Shown here: piece after piece, positions 15,283-23,182 of the stretch
How positions within the stretch are numbered: the stretch's first letter is position 1
Layout: each line of letters opens with the position of its first letter
Assembly (NCBI RefSeq): GCF_000473265.1
Contig: NZ_KI421511.1
Coordinates: 4,797,219-4,861,218 of the forward strand
Reading direction: 5' to 3'
DNA length: 64,000 bases
Source: Amycolatopsis thermoflava N1165
GTDB lineage: Bacteria > Actinomycetota > Actinomycetes > Mycobacteriales > Pseudonocardiaceae
The notes under the pieces: model-generated
Told to the model about the DNA's origin: nothing
The model's input: the letters and a program-made list of their open reading frames with translations, nothing else
The model's database searches: none
Made by a program: the position numbers and the translations under genes

Positions 15283-15954
15283 ATGACGCGGGACACACTG
15301 CGCGCCGCATCGCCGCGGCCGCTGCGGCGCGACGCCGAACGGAACCGGCTGCGGATCCTCTCGGCGGCCAGGGACGTGTTCCGGGAGCGGGGTTTCGACG
15401 CGACGCTGGACGACGTGGCGCACGCGGCGGGGCTGGGCGTCGGCACGGTCTACCGGCGGTTCCCGAACAAGGAACACCTGATCGACGCGATGTTCGCGCG
15501 CCGCGTGGAGGAGATCGAAGAGAACGCCCGCGCGGCGCTGGCCGATCCGGATCCGTGGGAGGGTTTCCGCAAGTTCGTGTGGGAGGCCGTCGCCATGATG
15601 GCGGCCGACCGCGGGATGCGGGACACCTTGCTCAGCAACGCGTTCGGCCAGGTCGAGGTGGCGCGGGTCAAGGACCGGATGATCCCGGTGGTGACCGAGC
15701 TGGTGCAGCGGGCGAAGGACAGCGGCGCGTTGCGCGCGGACTTCGTCGAGACGGACTGCCCGGTGCTGTTCAAGATGGTCGCGTCGGTCGTGGAGTACTC
15801 GCACGACGTGGCCCCGGACCTGTGGCAGCGGTACCTGACCATGCTGCTGGACGGACTGCGCGCGGACGGCGGGGAGCGGCAGGAGCTGCCGGTTCCGCCG
15901 CTGGACCACGAGATGCTGGACTGCGCGATGAAGGCGTGGCACTCCCGGCGTTGA
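15283..15954 (+). CDS. TetR family transcriptional regulator
   Basis: This 223-aa regulator has an N-terminal helix-turn-helix (RILSAARDVFRERGFDATLD, then GVGTVYRRFPNKEHLIDAMF) and a ligand-binding C-terminal domain. The ATG at 15283 is used; ATG at 15274 is in frame three codons earlier. The TAGAAT box only 7 nt before 15283 suggests a leaderless or very short-leader transcript. The gene is divergent from the MFS pump and probably represses it. The last 185 bp overlap the 3' end of the convergent DMT transporter frame. Confidence 0.88.
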   Translation: MTRDTLRAASPRPLRRDAERNRLRILSAARDVFRERGFDATLDDVAHAAGLGVGTVYRRFPNKEHLIDAMFARRVEEIEENARAALADPDPWEGFRKFVWEAVAMMAADRGMRDTLLSNAFGQVEVARVKDRMIPVVTELVQRAKDSGALRADFVETDCPVLFKMVASVVEYSHDVAPDLWQRYLTMLLDGLRADGGERQELPVPPLDHEMLDCAMKAWHSRR

Positions 15955-16735
15955 GGTGGTGGCGCCGGACCGCGAGCACCGCGACGCCGGCGATCGCGGT
16001 GGCCCCGCACGCGGCGAGGACCGGCAGGTCGAGTTCGGGCGCTTCGCCGAGGACGGTCATGCCGAGCGCGGTGGCGACCACCGGGTTGGCGGCAGTCTGG
16101 CACCCGACGACGACGTCCGGCGGCCCGCTGGCGTAGGCGTGCTGGACGAGCCAGGCGGCGGTGGCGAACGCGAGCACCGCGGCGAGCAGCGAGAGCACGG
16201 GCAGGCCGTCGGAGTGCAGGACGTCCCGGGTGAGCACGGCGACCAGGCCGTAGCCGGCCCCGGCGGCGACGGCGAGGGCCGCGCTCCGGGCGATGCCCTG
16301 GGCGAGCGCGGCGACGGCGACGAGGGCGATGACGAGGGCGCCGACGAGCTGACCCGCGTCGACGACGGTGTCCGGCGGGATCGTGCTGGGCCGCGCGTCG
16401 CGCGCGGTCAGGGTGACGAACACCGCGACGGCGAGGGTGACGGCGGCGACGGCGGCGCGCGTGACGTGGTCGCGGGGTCCGTTGAGGACGGTCAGGATCG
16501 GCAGCGCCAGCACGACGACCGGGGTCACGACGGTGACGGGGGCGAACGCGAGGGCGAGCGCCTGCAGGACGGTGCAGGTGGTGAGCACGAGGACACCCAG
16601 CCGCCAGGCCGGGTTGCGCAGGAGGGCGGCCGGGTTCGTGCGGCCGGTCGTGGTGACACCGCGGTGCTGCAACCAGGCCCCGAACGCGGCGGCGACCGCC
16701 CCGAGGACCGCGCAGACCACCCCGAGGAAGATCAT
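15770..16735 (-). CDS. DMT/EamA-like membrane transporter
   Basis: This 321-aa frame encodes about nine to ten hydrophobic segments in residues 1-270 (MIFLGVVCAVLGAVAAAFGA at the start), with the TVVTPVVVLALPI and ASGPPDVVVGCQTAANPVVA blocks seen in small-multidrug/EamA-like DMT proteins. Substrate unknown. The final 60 residues are Pro/Arg/Ala-rich and run antisense to tetR for 185 bp, so the natural end may have been lost. ATG 16735 overlaps the stop of an 8-codon frame with a strong ribosome site, which may drive its translation. Confidence 0.7.
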   Translation of the reverse strand: MIFLGVVCAVLGAVAAAFGAWLQHRGVTTTGRTNPAALLRNPAWRLGVLVLTTCTVLQALALAFAPVTVVTPVVVLALPILTVLNGPRDHVTRAAVAAVTLAVAVFVTLTARDARPSTIPPDTVVDAGQLVGALVIALVAVAALAQGIARSAALAVAAGAGYGLVAVLTRDVLHSDGLPVLSLLAAVLAFATAAWLVQHAYASGPPDVVVGCQTAANPVVATALGMTVLGEAPELDLPVLAACGATAIAGVAVLAVRRHHLNAGSATPSSRSPASRGPAAEPAAPAAPRRPRAVRPAAWSGTAATGPGPRRASTPRPTRPS

Positions 16736-16770
16736 CGCGGCACCACCGAGCGGGTCATCGGCCACCTCCC
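16732..16770 (-). promoter_or_regulatory. Strong RBS plus 8-codon leader ORF coupled to the DMT gene
   Basis: On the minus strand, GGGAGGT (16764-16770) precedes ATG 16758 by five bases. The frame MTRSVVPR then stops at TGA 16734-16732, which overlaps the DMT start ATG (16735-16733) as ATGA. The DMT ATG has no good ribosome site of its own, so ribosomes finishing the short frame may reinitiate. GTG codons just upstream in the DMT frame are an alternative. Confidence 0.4.
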
Positions 16771-16811
16771 GTTGTTGAGGTGAGAATGCCCGCCCGCGGC
16801 TGAGAGAGTCT

Positions 16812-17093
16812 TCAGGGCACTCGACCTCTGGCGGCAACGTCGAGGACGATCGGGGTCAACGGAACGACGGCGAACCGGGGTGGCTCGTCCGGCGTGCCGT
16901 GGTAGTCGGCCGCGAACGCGGACACCAGCGGGCGAGCGTCCCCCGTGAAGATGGCGCCCATGCGGTGCTTGCGTCAGAGCGCGGCCGGGATCTCGACGCG
17001 CGCGATCTGGGAGACGACCATCCCGGACCTGCTCGCTGCCCGGCCAGCCCCGTAGAGTTCGACGAGCGCGGAGGAGCCGACGAAAACGCTCAT
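16812..17093 (-). pseudogene. Decayed VapC-type PIN-domain toxin
   Basis: Reading from ATG 17093, one frame gives MSVFVGSSALVELYG, then VVSQIARVEIPAAL, a TGA at 16974-16976, then RKHRMGAIFTGDARPLVSAF, AADYHG and PRFAVVPLTPIVLDVAARG, then another TGA at 16812. PIN toxins usually read FVDSSALVKLY and PAALWRKHRMG. The first catalytic Asp is therefore Gly here, the Trp codon TGG has become TGA, about a dozen residues are missing after the first strand, and the C-terminal third is gone. The product cannot be an active RNase. The ATG overlaps the TGA of a short upstream frame, a typical antitoxin-toxin junction. Confidence 0.7.
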
Positions 17094-17445
17094 CGTGCGC
17101 CGCGTTTCCAGGGGAGCCCGCTCGCGCGGGTGACGTGCGTCCGCCCGGCCGGTGCTCCGTCCGCCCGGGCGGCACGACCCGCCGGCCGACCATGCCCGGG
17201 CGCGCCGATCACGGCAGCCCCGCTCCGTGCGGCCCCGAGCCCGCCGGCAGCACAGCCACCCCGGCCGACATCCCGACCGACGGCCCCGGCGCCGAATGCC
17301 CACTCCGCGCGCACGCGCGCCCAGCCACCCGGCCTGCCCGCGCAGCCGGACGAACACCGCTGGACGCAGACATCATCCACACGGGCCGCCCCGCCGTCGG
17401 CGGACCCCCAAGTCGCCAGACGTCCCCGGCCACCGGCGAAACCCC

Positions 17446-17607
17446 TCACCGCGGGCCGCGCTCTTCGCTGATCAGGTCGGCGGCCAAACGGCCGGTCGGG
17501 GCCGCGCCGCGGGCCGCGGCGGTCACCGCGGCCGGGTCGGGGCGCGTGGTCGGCGTTTCGGGTTCCCACAGCAGGCCGGCCCGGCGGAGGCGAGCAAGGA
17601 TGCTGTC
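17446..17607 (-). pseudogene. Possible remnant of a Phd/YefM-type antitoxin C-terminus
   Basis: A minus-strand frame without a start encodes DSILARLRRAGLLWEP, then TPTTRPDPAAVTAAARG and GRLAADLISEERGPR before TGA 17446-17448. That pattern resembles the C-terminal arm of Phd/YefM-like antitoxins that partner VapC toxins. Its N-terminal DNA-binding half is missing, replaced by the sugABC terminator region. The 350 bp between it and the PIN remnant (17094-17445) is GC-rich with no recognisable gene. The identification rests on pattern memory only. Confidence 0.4.
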
Positions 17608-17622
17608 AGGCCAAGCCGAGAA

Positions 17623-17666
17623 CGGGCCGGAGCACCACCCGCGGGTGACAGTGGGGCTCCGGCCCG
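17623..17666 (-). terminator. Terminator of the lpqY-sugABC operon
   Basis: CGGGCCGGAGC (17623-17633) pairs perfectly with GCTCCGGCCCG (17656-17666) with a 22-nt loop, beginning 11 bp after the sugC stop on the minus strand. There is no U-tract, as is common in GC-rich actinobacteria. Confidence 0.65.
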
Positions 17667-17676
17667 AACGGACTCC

Positions 17677-18858
17677 TCAGCCCTCGTAGGTCAGGTTCTT
17701 CCCCGACGCCGGGTCGAACAGCTGGACCTTCTGCACGTCGAACCACACGTCGAGCGTGCCGCCCTCCCGGGCGGCCGACGCGGGGGACAACCGGGCCGTC
17801 ATGGAGGCTCCGCCGCCCGGCACGTCGTCCGCTCCGGCGTCCGCCGCCAGCTCGGCCAGCTCCGACGTCGTGGCCAGCTCGCCCTCGACCGTGAAGTACG
17901 CGTACTTCTCGGAGCCCATCGACTCCAGCACGTCGACGTGGGCGCTGAACACGCAACCGCCGGCGCGGGCGGACTCCTCCAGGAGCCCGGCGTCCTCGAA
18001 GTGCTCCGGCCGGATGCCGGCGATCACCTCACGCGGCGCACCGGCCTCCTCGGCCAGCCGCCGCAACCGGTCCGGCAGCTGGACCGTGCCCAGCGCGCTC
18101 TTCAGACTCCCCTCCTCCAGCGTGGCAGGCACGAAGTTCATCGACGGCGAACCGATGAACCCGGCCACGAACAGGTTGGTCGGGTGGTCGTAGAGGAACT
18201 GCGGCGAACCGATCTGCTGCACGTACCCCGCCCGCAGCACCACGACCCGGTCGCCCAGCGTCATGGCCTCCGTCTGGTCGTGCGTGACGTACAGCGTGGT
18301 GGTGCCGAGCTGGCGCTGCAGCTTCGACACCGACGTCCGCATCTGCCCGCGTAGCTTGGCGTCCAGGTTGGACAGCGGCTCGTCCATCAGGAACGCCTTG
18401 GGGCTGCGCACGATCGCGCGTCCCATCGCCACCCGCTGCCGCTGACCACCGGACAGGTTGGACGGTTTGCGGTCCAGGTGCTGCGTCAGGTCCAGGATCT
18501 CGGCGGCCTCCTCGACCTTCGCCTTGACCGTCGCGTCGTCCACCTTGGCCAGCCGCAGCGGGAAGGCCATGTTCTCCCGCACGCTCATGTGCGGGTACAG
18601 CGCGTAGGACTGGAACACCATCGCGATGTCCCGGTCCTTCGGCGCCTTCTCGTTCATCCGCTCGCCGTCGATGCGCAGCTCGCCGGAGGAGATGTCCTCC
18701 AGCCCGGCCACCATGTTCAGCGTGGTCGACTTTCCGCACCCGGACGGACCGACCAGGATGATGAACTCGCCGTCGGCGACCTGCAGGTCCACTTCGGACA
18801 CGGCGAGCGCACCGTCCGGATAGCGCTTGCTCACCTTGTCCAGCACGATCTCAGCCAT
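17677..18858 (-). CDS. sugC: Trehalose-type sugar ABC transporter ATPase SugC
   Basis: This 393-aa ATPase is of the MsmK/UgpC/SugC class. Walker A GPSGCGKST (37-45), the Q-loop MVFQSYALYPHMSV, signature LSGGQRQRVAMGRA, Walker B FLMDEPLSNLDAKLR and the H-loop VTHDQTEAMTLGDR are all intact. A C-terminal TOBE regulatory domain follows from about residue 235. The N-terminus MAEIVLDKVSKRYPDGALAV and the whole gene order match mycobacterial SugC, which powers trehalose import. It ends the operon, 5 bp after sugB. Confidence 0.88.
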   Translation of the reverse strand: MAEIVLDKVSKRYPDGALAVSEVDLQVADGEFIILVGPSGCGKSTTLNMVAGLEDISSGELRIDGERMNEKAPKDRDIAMVFQSYALYPHMSVRENMAFPLRLAKVDDATVKAKVEEAAEILDLTQHLDRKPSNLSGGQRQRVAMGRAIVRSPKAFLMDEPLSNLDAKLRGQMRTSVSKLQRQLGTTTLYVTHDQTEAMTLGDRVVVLRAGYVQQIGSPQFLYDHPTNLFVAGFIGSPSMNFVPATLEEGSLKSALGTVQLPDRLRRLAEEAGAPREVIAGIRPEHFEDAGLLEESARAGGCVFSAHVDVLESMGSEKYAYFTVEGELATTSELAELAADAGADDVPGGGASMTARLSPASAAREGGTLDVWFDVQKVQLFDPASGKNLTYEG

Positions 18859-18863
18859 TGGCG

Positions 18864-19706
18864 CTACCCCTTCACCGCACCGGAGGTCAGCCCCGCGACG
18901 ATGCGGCGCTGGAAGAACAACACGAACAGGATGATCGGGATGGTGATCACGACCGCGGCGGCGCAGATCGTCCCGGTCGGGTCCTCGAACTGCGAGGCCC
19001 CGGTGAAGAACGACAACGCCGCCGGCACCGTCCGCGACGCGTTGGTCGAGGTCAGCGAGATGGCGAACAGGAAGTCGTTCCAGCAGAAGATGAACACCAG
19101 GATCGCGGTGGTGAACACGCCGGGCGCCGCCAGCGGCGCGATGACCCGGCGGAACGCCTGCCCCGGCGTGGCGCCGTCCATCTTGGCCGCCTTCTCCAGC
19201 TCCCACGGGATCTCCCGGAAGAACGCGGACAGCGTGTAGATCGCCAGCGGCAGCGCGAACGTGATGTACGGCAGGATCAGGCCCGCCCACGTGTCGAACA
19301 GACCCAGCGTCCGTTCGATGTTGAACAGCGGGCTCACCAGCGACACCTGGGGGAACATCGCGATCAGCAGCGAGATCCCGACCAGCAGCCGCTTGCCGGG
19401 GAAGTCCAGCCGCGCGATCGCGTACGCCGCCATCGTCCCCAGGACCACCGCGATCAGCGTCGCGATGAGCGAGATGCCGATCGAGTTGATCAGCGCCCGC
19501 ACGAAGTCCAGGGTCTGGAAGATGTCCGCGTAGTTCTGCAGGGTCCACGACCGCGGGATGAACTTCCCGTCGTCGATGGTGTCCTTGGTCTTCAACGACA
19601 GCGACAGGATCCACAGCACCGGCACCAGCGCGTAGACCACCACCAGGATGTCGATGAGGGTCCATCTCGTCCTGCGGCCGGTGGTGACCGCTCCGCCCAT
19701 CACCAT
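18864..19706 (-). CDS. sugB: Sugar ABC transporter permease SugB
   Basis: This 280-aa inner-membrane permease has six hydrophobic segments and the cytoplasmic EAA loop ([20 protein letters not shown], about 187-206) that docks onto the ATPase. It is the second (MalG-like) permease of the importer. ATG 19706 shares one base with the sugA stop (TGATG) and has GGGGGGAAG upstream; ATG 19700 is an alternative two codons later. Confidence 0.87.
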   Translation of the reverse strand: MVMGGAVTTGRRTRWTLIDILVVVYALVPVLWILSLSLKTKDTIDDGKFIPRSWTLQNYADIFQTLDFVRALINSIGISLIATLIAVVLGTMAAYAIARLDFPGKRLLVGISLLIAMFPQVSLVSPLFNIERTLGLFDTWAGLILPYITFALPLAIYTLSAFFREIPWELEKAAKMDGATPGQAFRRVIAPLAAPGVFTTAILVFIFCWNDFLFAISLTSTNASRTVPAALSFFTGASQFEDPTGTICAAAVVITIPIILFVLFFQRRIVAGLTSGAVKG

Positions 19707-20653
19707 CAGCGCTTCCCCCCTTGGTCACTGCCCGGCGCCGCGGTGCCGAACAGCTTGATGAAGATGAACGCGATGATCGCGACCGTGATGAAGATGAGCA
19801 CCGACATCGTCGACCCGATGCCCAGGTTCAGCCCCTTGATCAGGTTGTTGTAGGTCTGCATGGACACCGACGACGTGTCGTTCTGGCCGCCGGTGAGCAC
19901 GTAGATGTTGTCGAAGATGCGGAACGCGTCGAGCGTGCGGAACAGCAGCGCCACCAGGATCGCCGGCTTCATCACCGGCACCATCACCTTGATGAACCGC
20001 TGCCACCCGTTGGCACCGTCCATCGCGGCGGCCTTGAGCAGGTCGTCCGGCACCAGCGCGAGCCCGGCCATCAGCAGCAACGCCATGAACGGCGTCGTCT
20101 TCCACACCTCGGCCAGGATGATGATCGCCATCGACGGCAGGTACTGCGTCAGCGGCGCCGAATCCCCGGCCAGGATGTTCGCCAGGTACCCGGTGTCCGG
20201 GGTCCACGCGTAGTACCAGGAGAACGCGGCGACCACGGTCACGATCCCGTACGGGATCAGCGCCACCGTGCGCACCAGACCGCGCCCGACGAGCGTGCGG
20301 TGCATGATCAGCGCCAGCAGCATGCCGAGCACCAGCTCGATGGCCACCGAGACCACGGTGAGCACCACGGTCGTGGCGAACGCCGTCCACCAGTAGGAGT
20401 CCGACAGCACGGCCGCGTAGTTCGCGAGGCCGACGAACTCGGTGTCGTTCGGGAACCGCAGGTCGTACCGCTGCAGGGACAGCCAGATCGAGTACGCGAT
20501 CGGATAACCGGTGACCGCGACCATCACGAAGGCCGCGGGAGCGCACAGCAGCCAGCCCAGCCGCCGCTCCGCCCGCTTCCCTTCGCTCAGGGCCGGTTTC
20601 CCCGGTTTCGCCGTGGTCTGTGGCGTCGTGGAAACGTCCTCGACCGTGCTCAC
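19706..20653 (-). CDS. sugA: Sugar ABC transporter permease SugA
   Basis: This 315-aa MalF-like permease has a cytoplasmic N-terminal tail of about 30 residues, six hydrophobic segments and the EAA loop ([20 protein letters not shown]). The [20 protein letters not shown] block before the substrate path is well conserved in SugA-like proteins. The GTG start overlaps the lpqY stop (GTGA), so translation is coupled along lpqY-sugA-sugB. Confidence 0.87.
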   Translation of the reverse strand: MSTVEDVSTTPQTTAKPGKPALSEGKRAERRLGWLLCAPAAFVMVAVTGYPIAYSIWLSLQRYDLRFPNDTEFVGLANYAAVLSDSYWWTAFATTVVLTVVSVAIELVLGMLLALIMHRTLVGRGLVRTVALIPYGIVTVVAAFSWYYAWTPDTGYLANILAGDSAPLTQYLPSMAIIILAEVWKTTPFMALLLMAGLALVPDDLLKAAAMDGANGWQRFIKVMVPVMKPAILVALLFRTLDAFRIFDNIYVLTGGQNDTSSVSMQTYNNLIKGLNLGIGSTMSVLIFITVAIIAFIFIKLFGTAAPGSDQGGKR

Positions 20654-21966
20654 GGGATCACCCCTTTCGAGTTCAGCGCGTCGGTCAGCTTCGTGCGCAG
20701 CTCTTCGGCGGTCTTCTGCGGGTCGATCTCCGACGGCGGCGACAGCACCTTGGAGATCACGGTCGACAGGCTCTGGTACGCCGGGGTCAGCGGGCGCACC
20801 GCGGGGTCCTTGAGCGCGGCGAAGATCGCGTCCCGCATCGGGTACGCGGTGGCCATGCTCGGGTTGTCGTCCGCGTTGACCGGCTTGGTCGGGTCGAGCG
20901 GGGTCTCGTCGGTGTAGAGCGCCTCGATGCTCGGCGGCACGCCGTCGTTGAGCGCGGAGAACTTCTGGCTCTCCTGGCTGCGCAGGCACAGCGCCGCCTC
21001 GAACGCCTCGGGCTTGTGCTTCGAGGTCGAGCTGACGGCGAGGTCGTAGCCACCGATCGTGGTCCGGGCCGGGACGCCGGGATCGACGGCCGGGTAGGTC
21101 GACCACTTGAAGTGCGGCAGGTCCTGCGGCTGCTCCTCCGCGTAGGACGCGTACACGAACGGCCAGTTCAGTTCGAAGGCGCCGTTGCCGCGCTGGAAGG
21201 CCTGACGGGTCTCGTCCTCCTTCATGTTCGTCAGCGACGGGTCGGTGATGCCGCTGGAGGTGACCCGCTTGAGGATCTCCAGGGCCTGCACCGCGCCCTC
21301 GTCCATGACCACGGACTTGCCGTCGTCGGAGAGGATGTGCCCGCCCGCGGACGCGACGAGCGTGTTGTAGATGACCACGAGGCCCTCGTACTGGGCGCCG
21401 GTGAACAGGATGTTGTGCGGCTTGCCCGCCGCCTTGAGCTGCTCGGCCTCGGCGATCATCTCGTCCCAGGTCGCGGGCGGCTGCGGCGTGATGCGGTCGT
21501 CGTACCAGAGCAGCTGGACGTTGGTGTTCTTCGTCGCGGCGTACAGCTTGCCGTTCCAGGTCGCGGTGGCCAGCGGCCCCGGCAGCACACCCGCCTCGGC
21601 CTGCTCGCGGTTGGTGCCGGTCCACTCCTCGGCCCAGCCCGCCTCGGCGAACTCCGGCACCCAGGTGACGTCGAGGCCCAGGATGTCCAGGCCGTCGTCA
21701 CCGGCGGCGAGCCGGCGCGCCATCTGCACCCGCTGGTCGTCGGCGCCGCGCTGCAGTTTGTTGTAGACGATGTTGTAGCGCCCCGCCGCCTTGGCGTTGC
21801 AGTTGTCGACGACCGTCTGGAACGTGTCCTCCGGCGCGTAGTACAGGTTGAGCGTGATCCCCTCTTCGGATCCGCACGCGGTCACCAGACCGGCGGTCAG
21901 GACGCTCGCGCCGACCGCCGCTGCGATCCGGCCGGGCGGCCTGCCCCGGCTCGTACCGTTCCCCAT
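20650..21966 (-). CDS. lpqY: Trehalose-binding lipoprotein LpqY-like
   Basis: This 438-aa solute-binding lipoprotein has a signal peptide and lipobox LVTAC with the lipidated Cys at 31. The mature N-terminus (ITLNLYYAPEDTFQTVVDNC, then DDQRVQMARRLAAGDDGLDI and TWVPEFAEAGWAEEW) resembles mycobacterial LpqY, which binds trehalose at the outer membrane face. ATG 21966 is preceded by GAGGAGGCC. It heads the operon. A trehalose role is inferred from similarity and gene order; a related oligosaccharide is possible. Confidence 0.8.
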   Translation of the reverse strand: MGNGTSRGRPPGRIAAAVGASVLTAGLVTACGSEEGITLNLYYAPEDTFQTVVDNCNAKAAGRYNIVYNKLQRGADDQRVQMARRLAAGDDGLDILGLDVTWVPEFAEAGWAEEWTGTNREQAEAGVLPGPLATATWNGKLYAATKNTNVQLLWYDDRITPQPPATWDEMIAEAEQLKAAGKPHNILFTGAQYEGLVVIYNTLVASAGGHILSDDGKSVVMDEGAVQALEILKRVTSSGITDPSLTNMKEDETRQAFQRGNGAFELNWPFVYASYAEEQPQDLPHFKWSTYPAVDPGVPARTTIGGYDLAVSSTSKHKPEAFEAALCLRSQESQKFSALNDGVPPSIEALYTDETPLDPTKPVNADDNPSMATAYPMRDAIFAALKDPAVRPLTPAYQSLSTVISKVLSPPSEIDPQKTAEELRTKLTDALNSKGVIP

Positions 21967-22022
21967 CAGGCCTCCTCCTCGGCACGCGGCCGGCGGGAGA
22001 CCCACCCCGCACGCCGTCGTGC

Positions 22023-22050
22023 ATGCAATCAAGCAACCCGAGGGTGTCAA
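22023..22050 (-). promoter_or_regulatory. Candidate lpqY promoter
   Basis: On the minus strand TTGACA (22050-22045) is followed after 16 bp by TTGCAT (22028-22023), a good -35 with a weak -10, about 60 bp upstream of the lpqY ATG. Confidence 0.3.
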
Positions 22051-22123
22051 CCCGGGTCGCACGATCGGTGGGAAGTCAAACTATGCCCGGCGATCACCGC
22101 CCGCAAGCGGTGGAGGTCACGAT

Positions 22124-22657
22124 TCAGCTCGATGACCCGGATGGCCGCATCGCGAGCTTCGCCAGCAGGTCACGGCCCTGCTCCGCGTTGCGCGGCTGGC
22201 ACAGGACGTCGTAGCGGCCGGCGACGAGCTGGCTGGCCGAGGCGAAGTCGCGACGGCCGCGCGAGGAGGCGTAGCTGATGGCCGCGAACACCAGGCCGAA
22301 CAGCACACCGGACACCAGGCCGACCAGGATCGGCTGGTAGGTGACCTCCGCGCCGGAGGCGAACATGGCCAGCAGGAAACCCACGAACAGGCCGAACCAG
22401 GCGCCGGAGATCGCGCCCGTCATGAGGACGCGGCCCCACGACAGGCGGCCCAGCACCCGTTCGACGAGCATCAGGTCCACGCCGACGATGGTCACGTCCT
22501 CGACCGCGAACTGGTTGTCAGCGAGGTAGTCGACCGCCCGCTGCGCCTCCTGGTAGGTGGCGTAGGAGCCGATCGGCCATCCCGTGGGCGGCGTCGGCAA
22601 GCGCGGCAGGCCCTGTGCTTGACGGCCGCCGGAGGAGAACGGGCTGGTCACGGTCAT
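22124..22657 (-). CDS. General stress protein 17M-like membrane protein
   Basis: This 177-aa protein has an N-terminal GSP17M-like domain (PIGSYATYQEAQRAVDYLAD, then FAVEDVTIVGVDL) followed by two glycine-rich membrane segments (about 78-100 and 108-130) and a short cytoplasmic tail. The family is linked to general stress responses with no defined activity. ATG 22657 (or GTG one codon before) is the start. It sits beside lpqY on the same strand, as Rv1234 does beside lpqY in M. tuberculosis. Confidence 0.75.
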   Translation of the reverse strand: MTVTSPFSSGGRQAQGLPRLPTPPTGWPIGSYATYQEAQRAVDYLADNQFAVEDVTIVGVDLMLVERVLGRLSWGRVLMTGAISGAWFGLFVGFLLAMFASGAEVTYQPILVGLVSGVLFGLVFAAISYASSRGRRDFASASQLVAGRYDVLCQPRNAEQGRDLLAKLAMRPSGSSS

Positions 22658-22704
22658 CACCTGTGCTGTCGTAGTGATCGAGTGACTTCATCCTGCCAAC
22701 CCCT

Positions 22705-23148
22705 ATGAAACCACGCGAACCCGACACTCCAACCGCCTTCGGCGAGGATGATGCACCGGTGCCCTTGATCGACTCGGCCGACGCCGACTTCCGCGTGTGC
22801 GAGATCAGCTTCGGAACACTGCTCGAAATACAGGCGGAGGCGGAGTCCCGCGGTTTCGCGACACGGTGGAGCTCGGTGGAGGCGCTCCGCGACCAGGTCC
22901 GGCCGGGAGCCGTGCTCCTGCAGTCGCTGATGCGCGAGGAGCGCGGCGGGAGCGTGCGGGCCTACCGGTGCCTGGCGCTGTTCGCGGCCACGGATCGCGC
23001 TGGGACCGGTGGGATCGTCACGATCGACCTCACTCCCGAGCGGTTCGCCTCGCTCGAACGGCTCGACCTCGACTCCGCGGTCGGCGGGGCGCTCGTCCGG
23101 GTGTTCGCCCTCGCGACGGGCGGGCTGTCGATGGTCGCGAAGGCATAA
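22705..23148 (+). CDS. Conserved hypothetical protein, 147 aa
   Basis: I do not recognise a family. The 147-aa soluble protein has an acidic N-terminus, a central RPGAVLLQSLMREERGGSVR helix and a C-terminal GGIVTIDLTPERFASLERL segment, with no signal peptide or membrane helix. ATG 22705 is divergent from the general stress gene. A strong hairpin ends it at 23148-23178. Coding is supported by its compact frame and the terminator placement. Confidence 0.6.
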   Translation: MKPREPDTPTAFGEDDAPVPLIDSADADFRVCEISFGTLLEIQAEAESRGFATRWSSVEALRDQVRPGAVLLQSLMREERGGSVRAYRCLALFAATDRAGTGGIVTIDLTPERFASLERLDLDSAVGGALVRVFALATGGLSMVAKA

Positions 23149-23178
23149 CGGCCCGCCCACCGACGATGGGCGGGCCGT
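23148..23178. terminator. Strong bidirectional terminator
   Basis: ACGGCCCGCCCA (23148-23159) and TGGGCGGGCCGT (23167-23178) form a perfect 12-bp stem with a 7-nt loop, right between the convergent ends of the 147-aa gene and the acyl-CoA dehydrogenase gene. Confidence 0.8.
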
Positions 23179-23182
23179 GCCC

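Noticed and set aside
17094-17445. Protein gene between the toxin and antitoxin remnants
   Set aside because: Open frames on both strands are Ala/Gly/Arg-rich without start sites or motifs.
17677-21966. Maltose or generic oligosaccharide importer instead of lpqY-sugABC
   Set aside because: The binding protein start, the ATPase N-terminus and the neighbouring stress protein and corA all fit the mycobacterial trehalose operon better.
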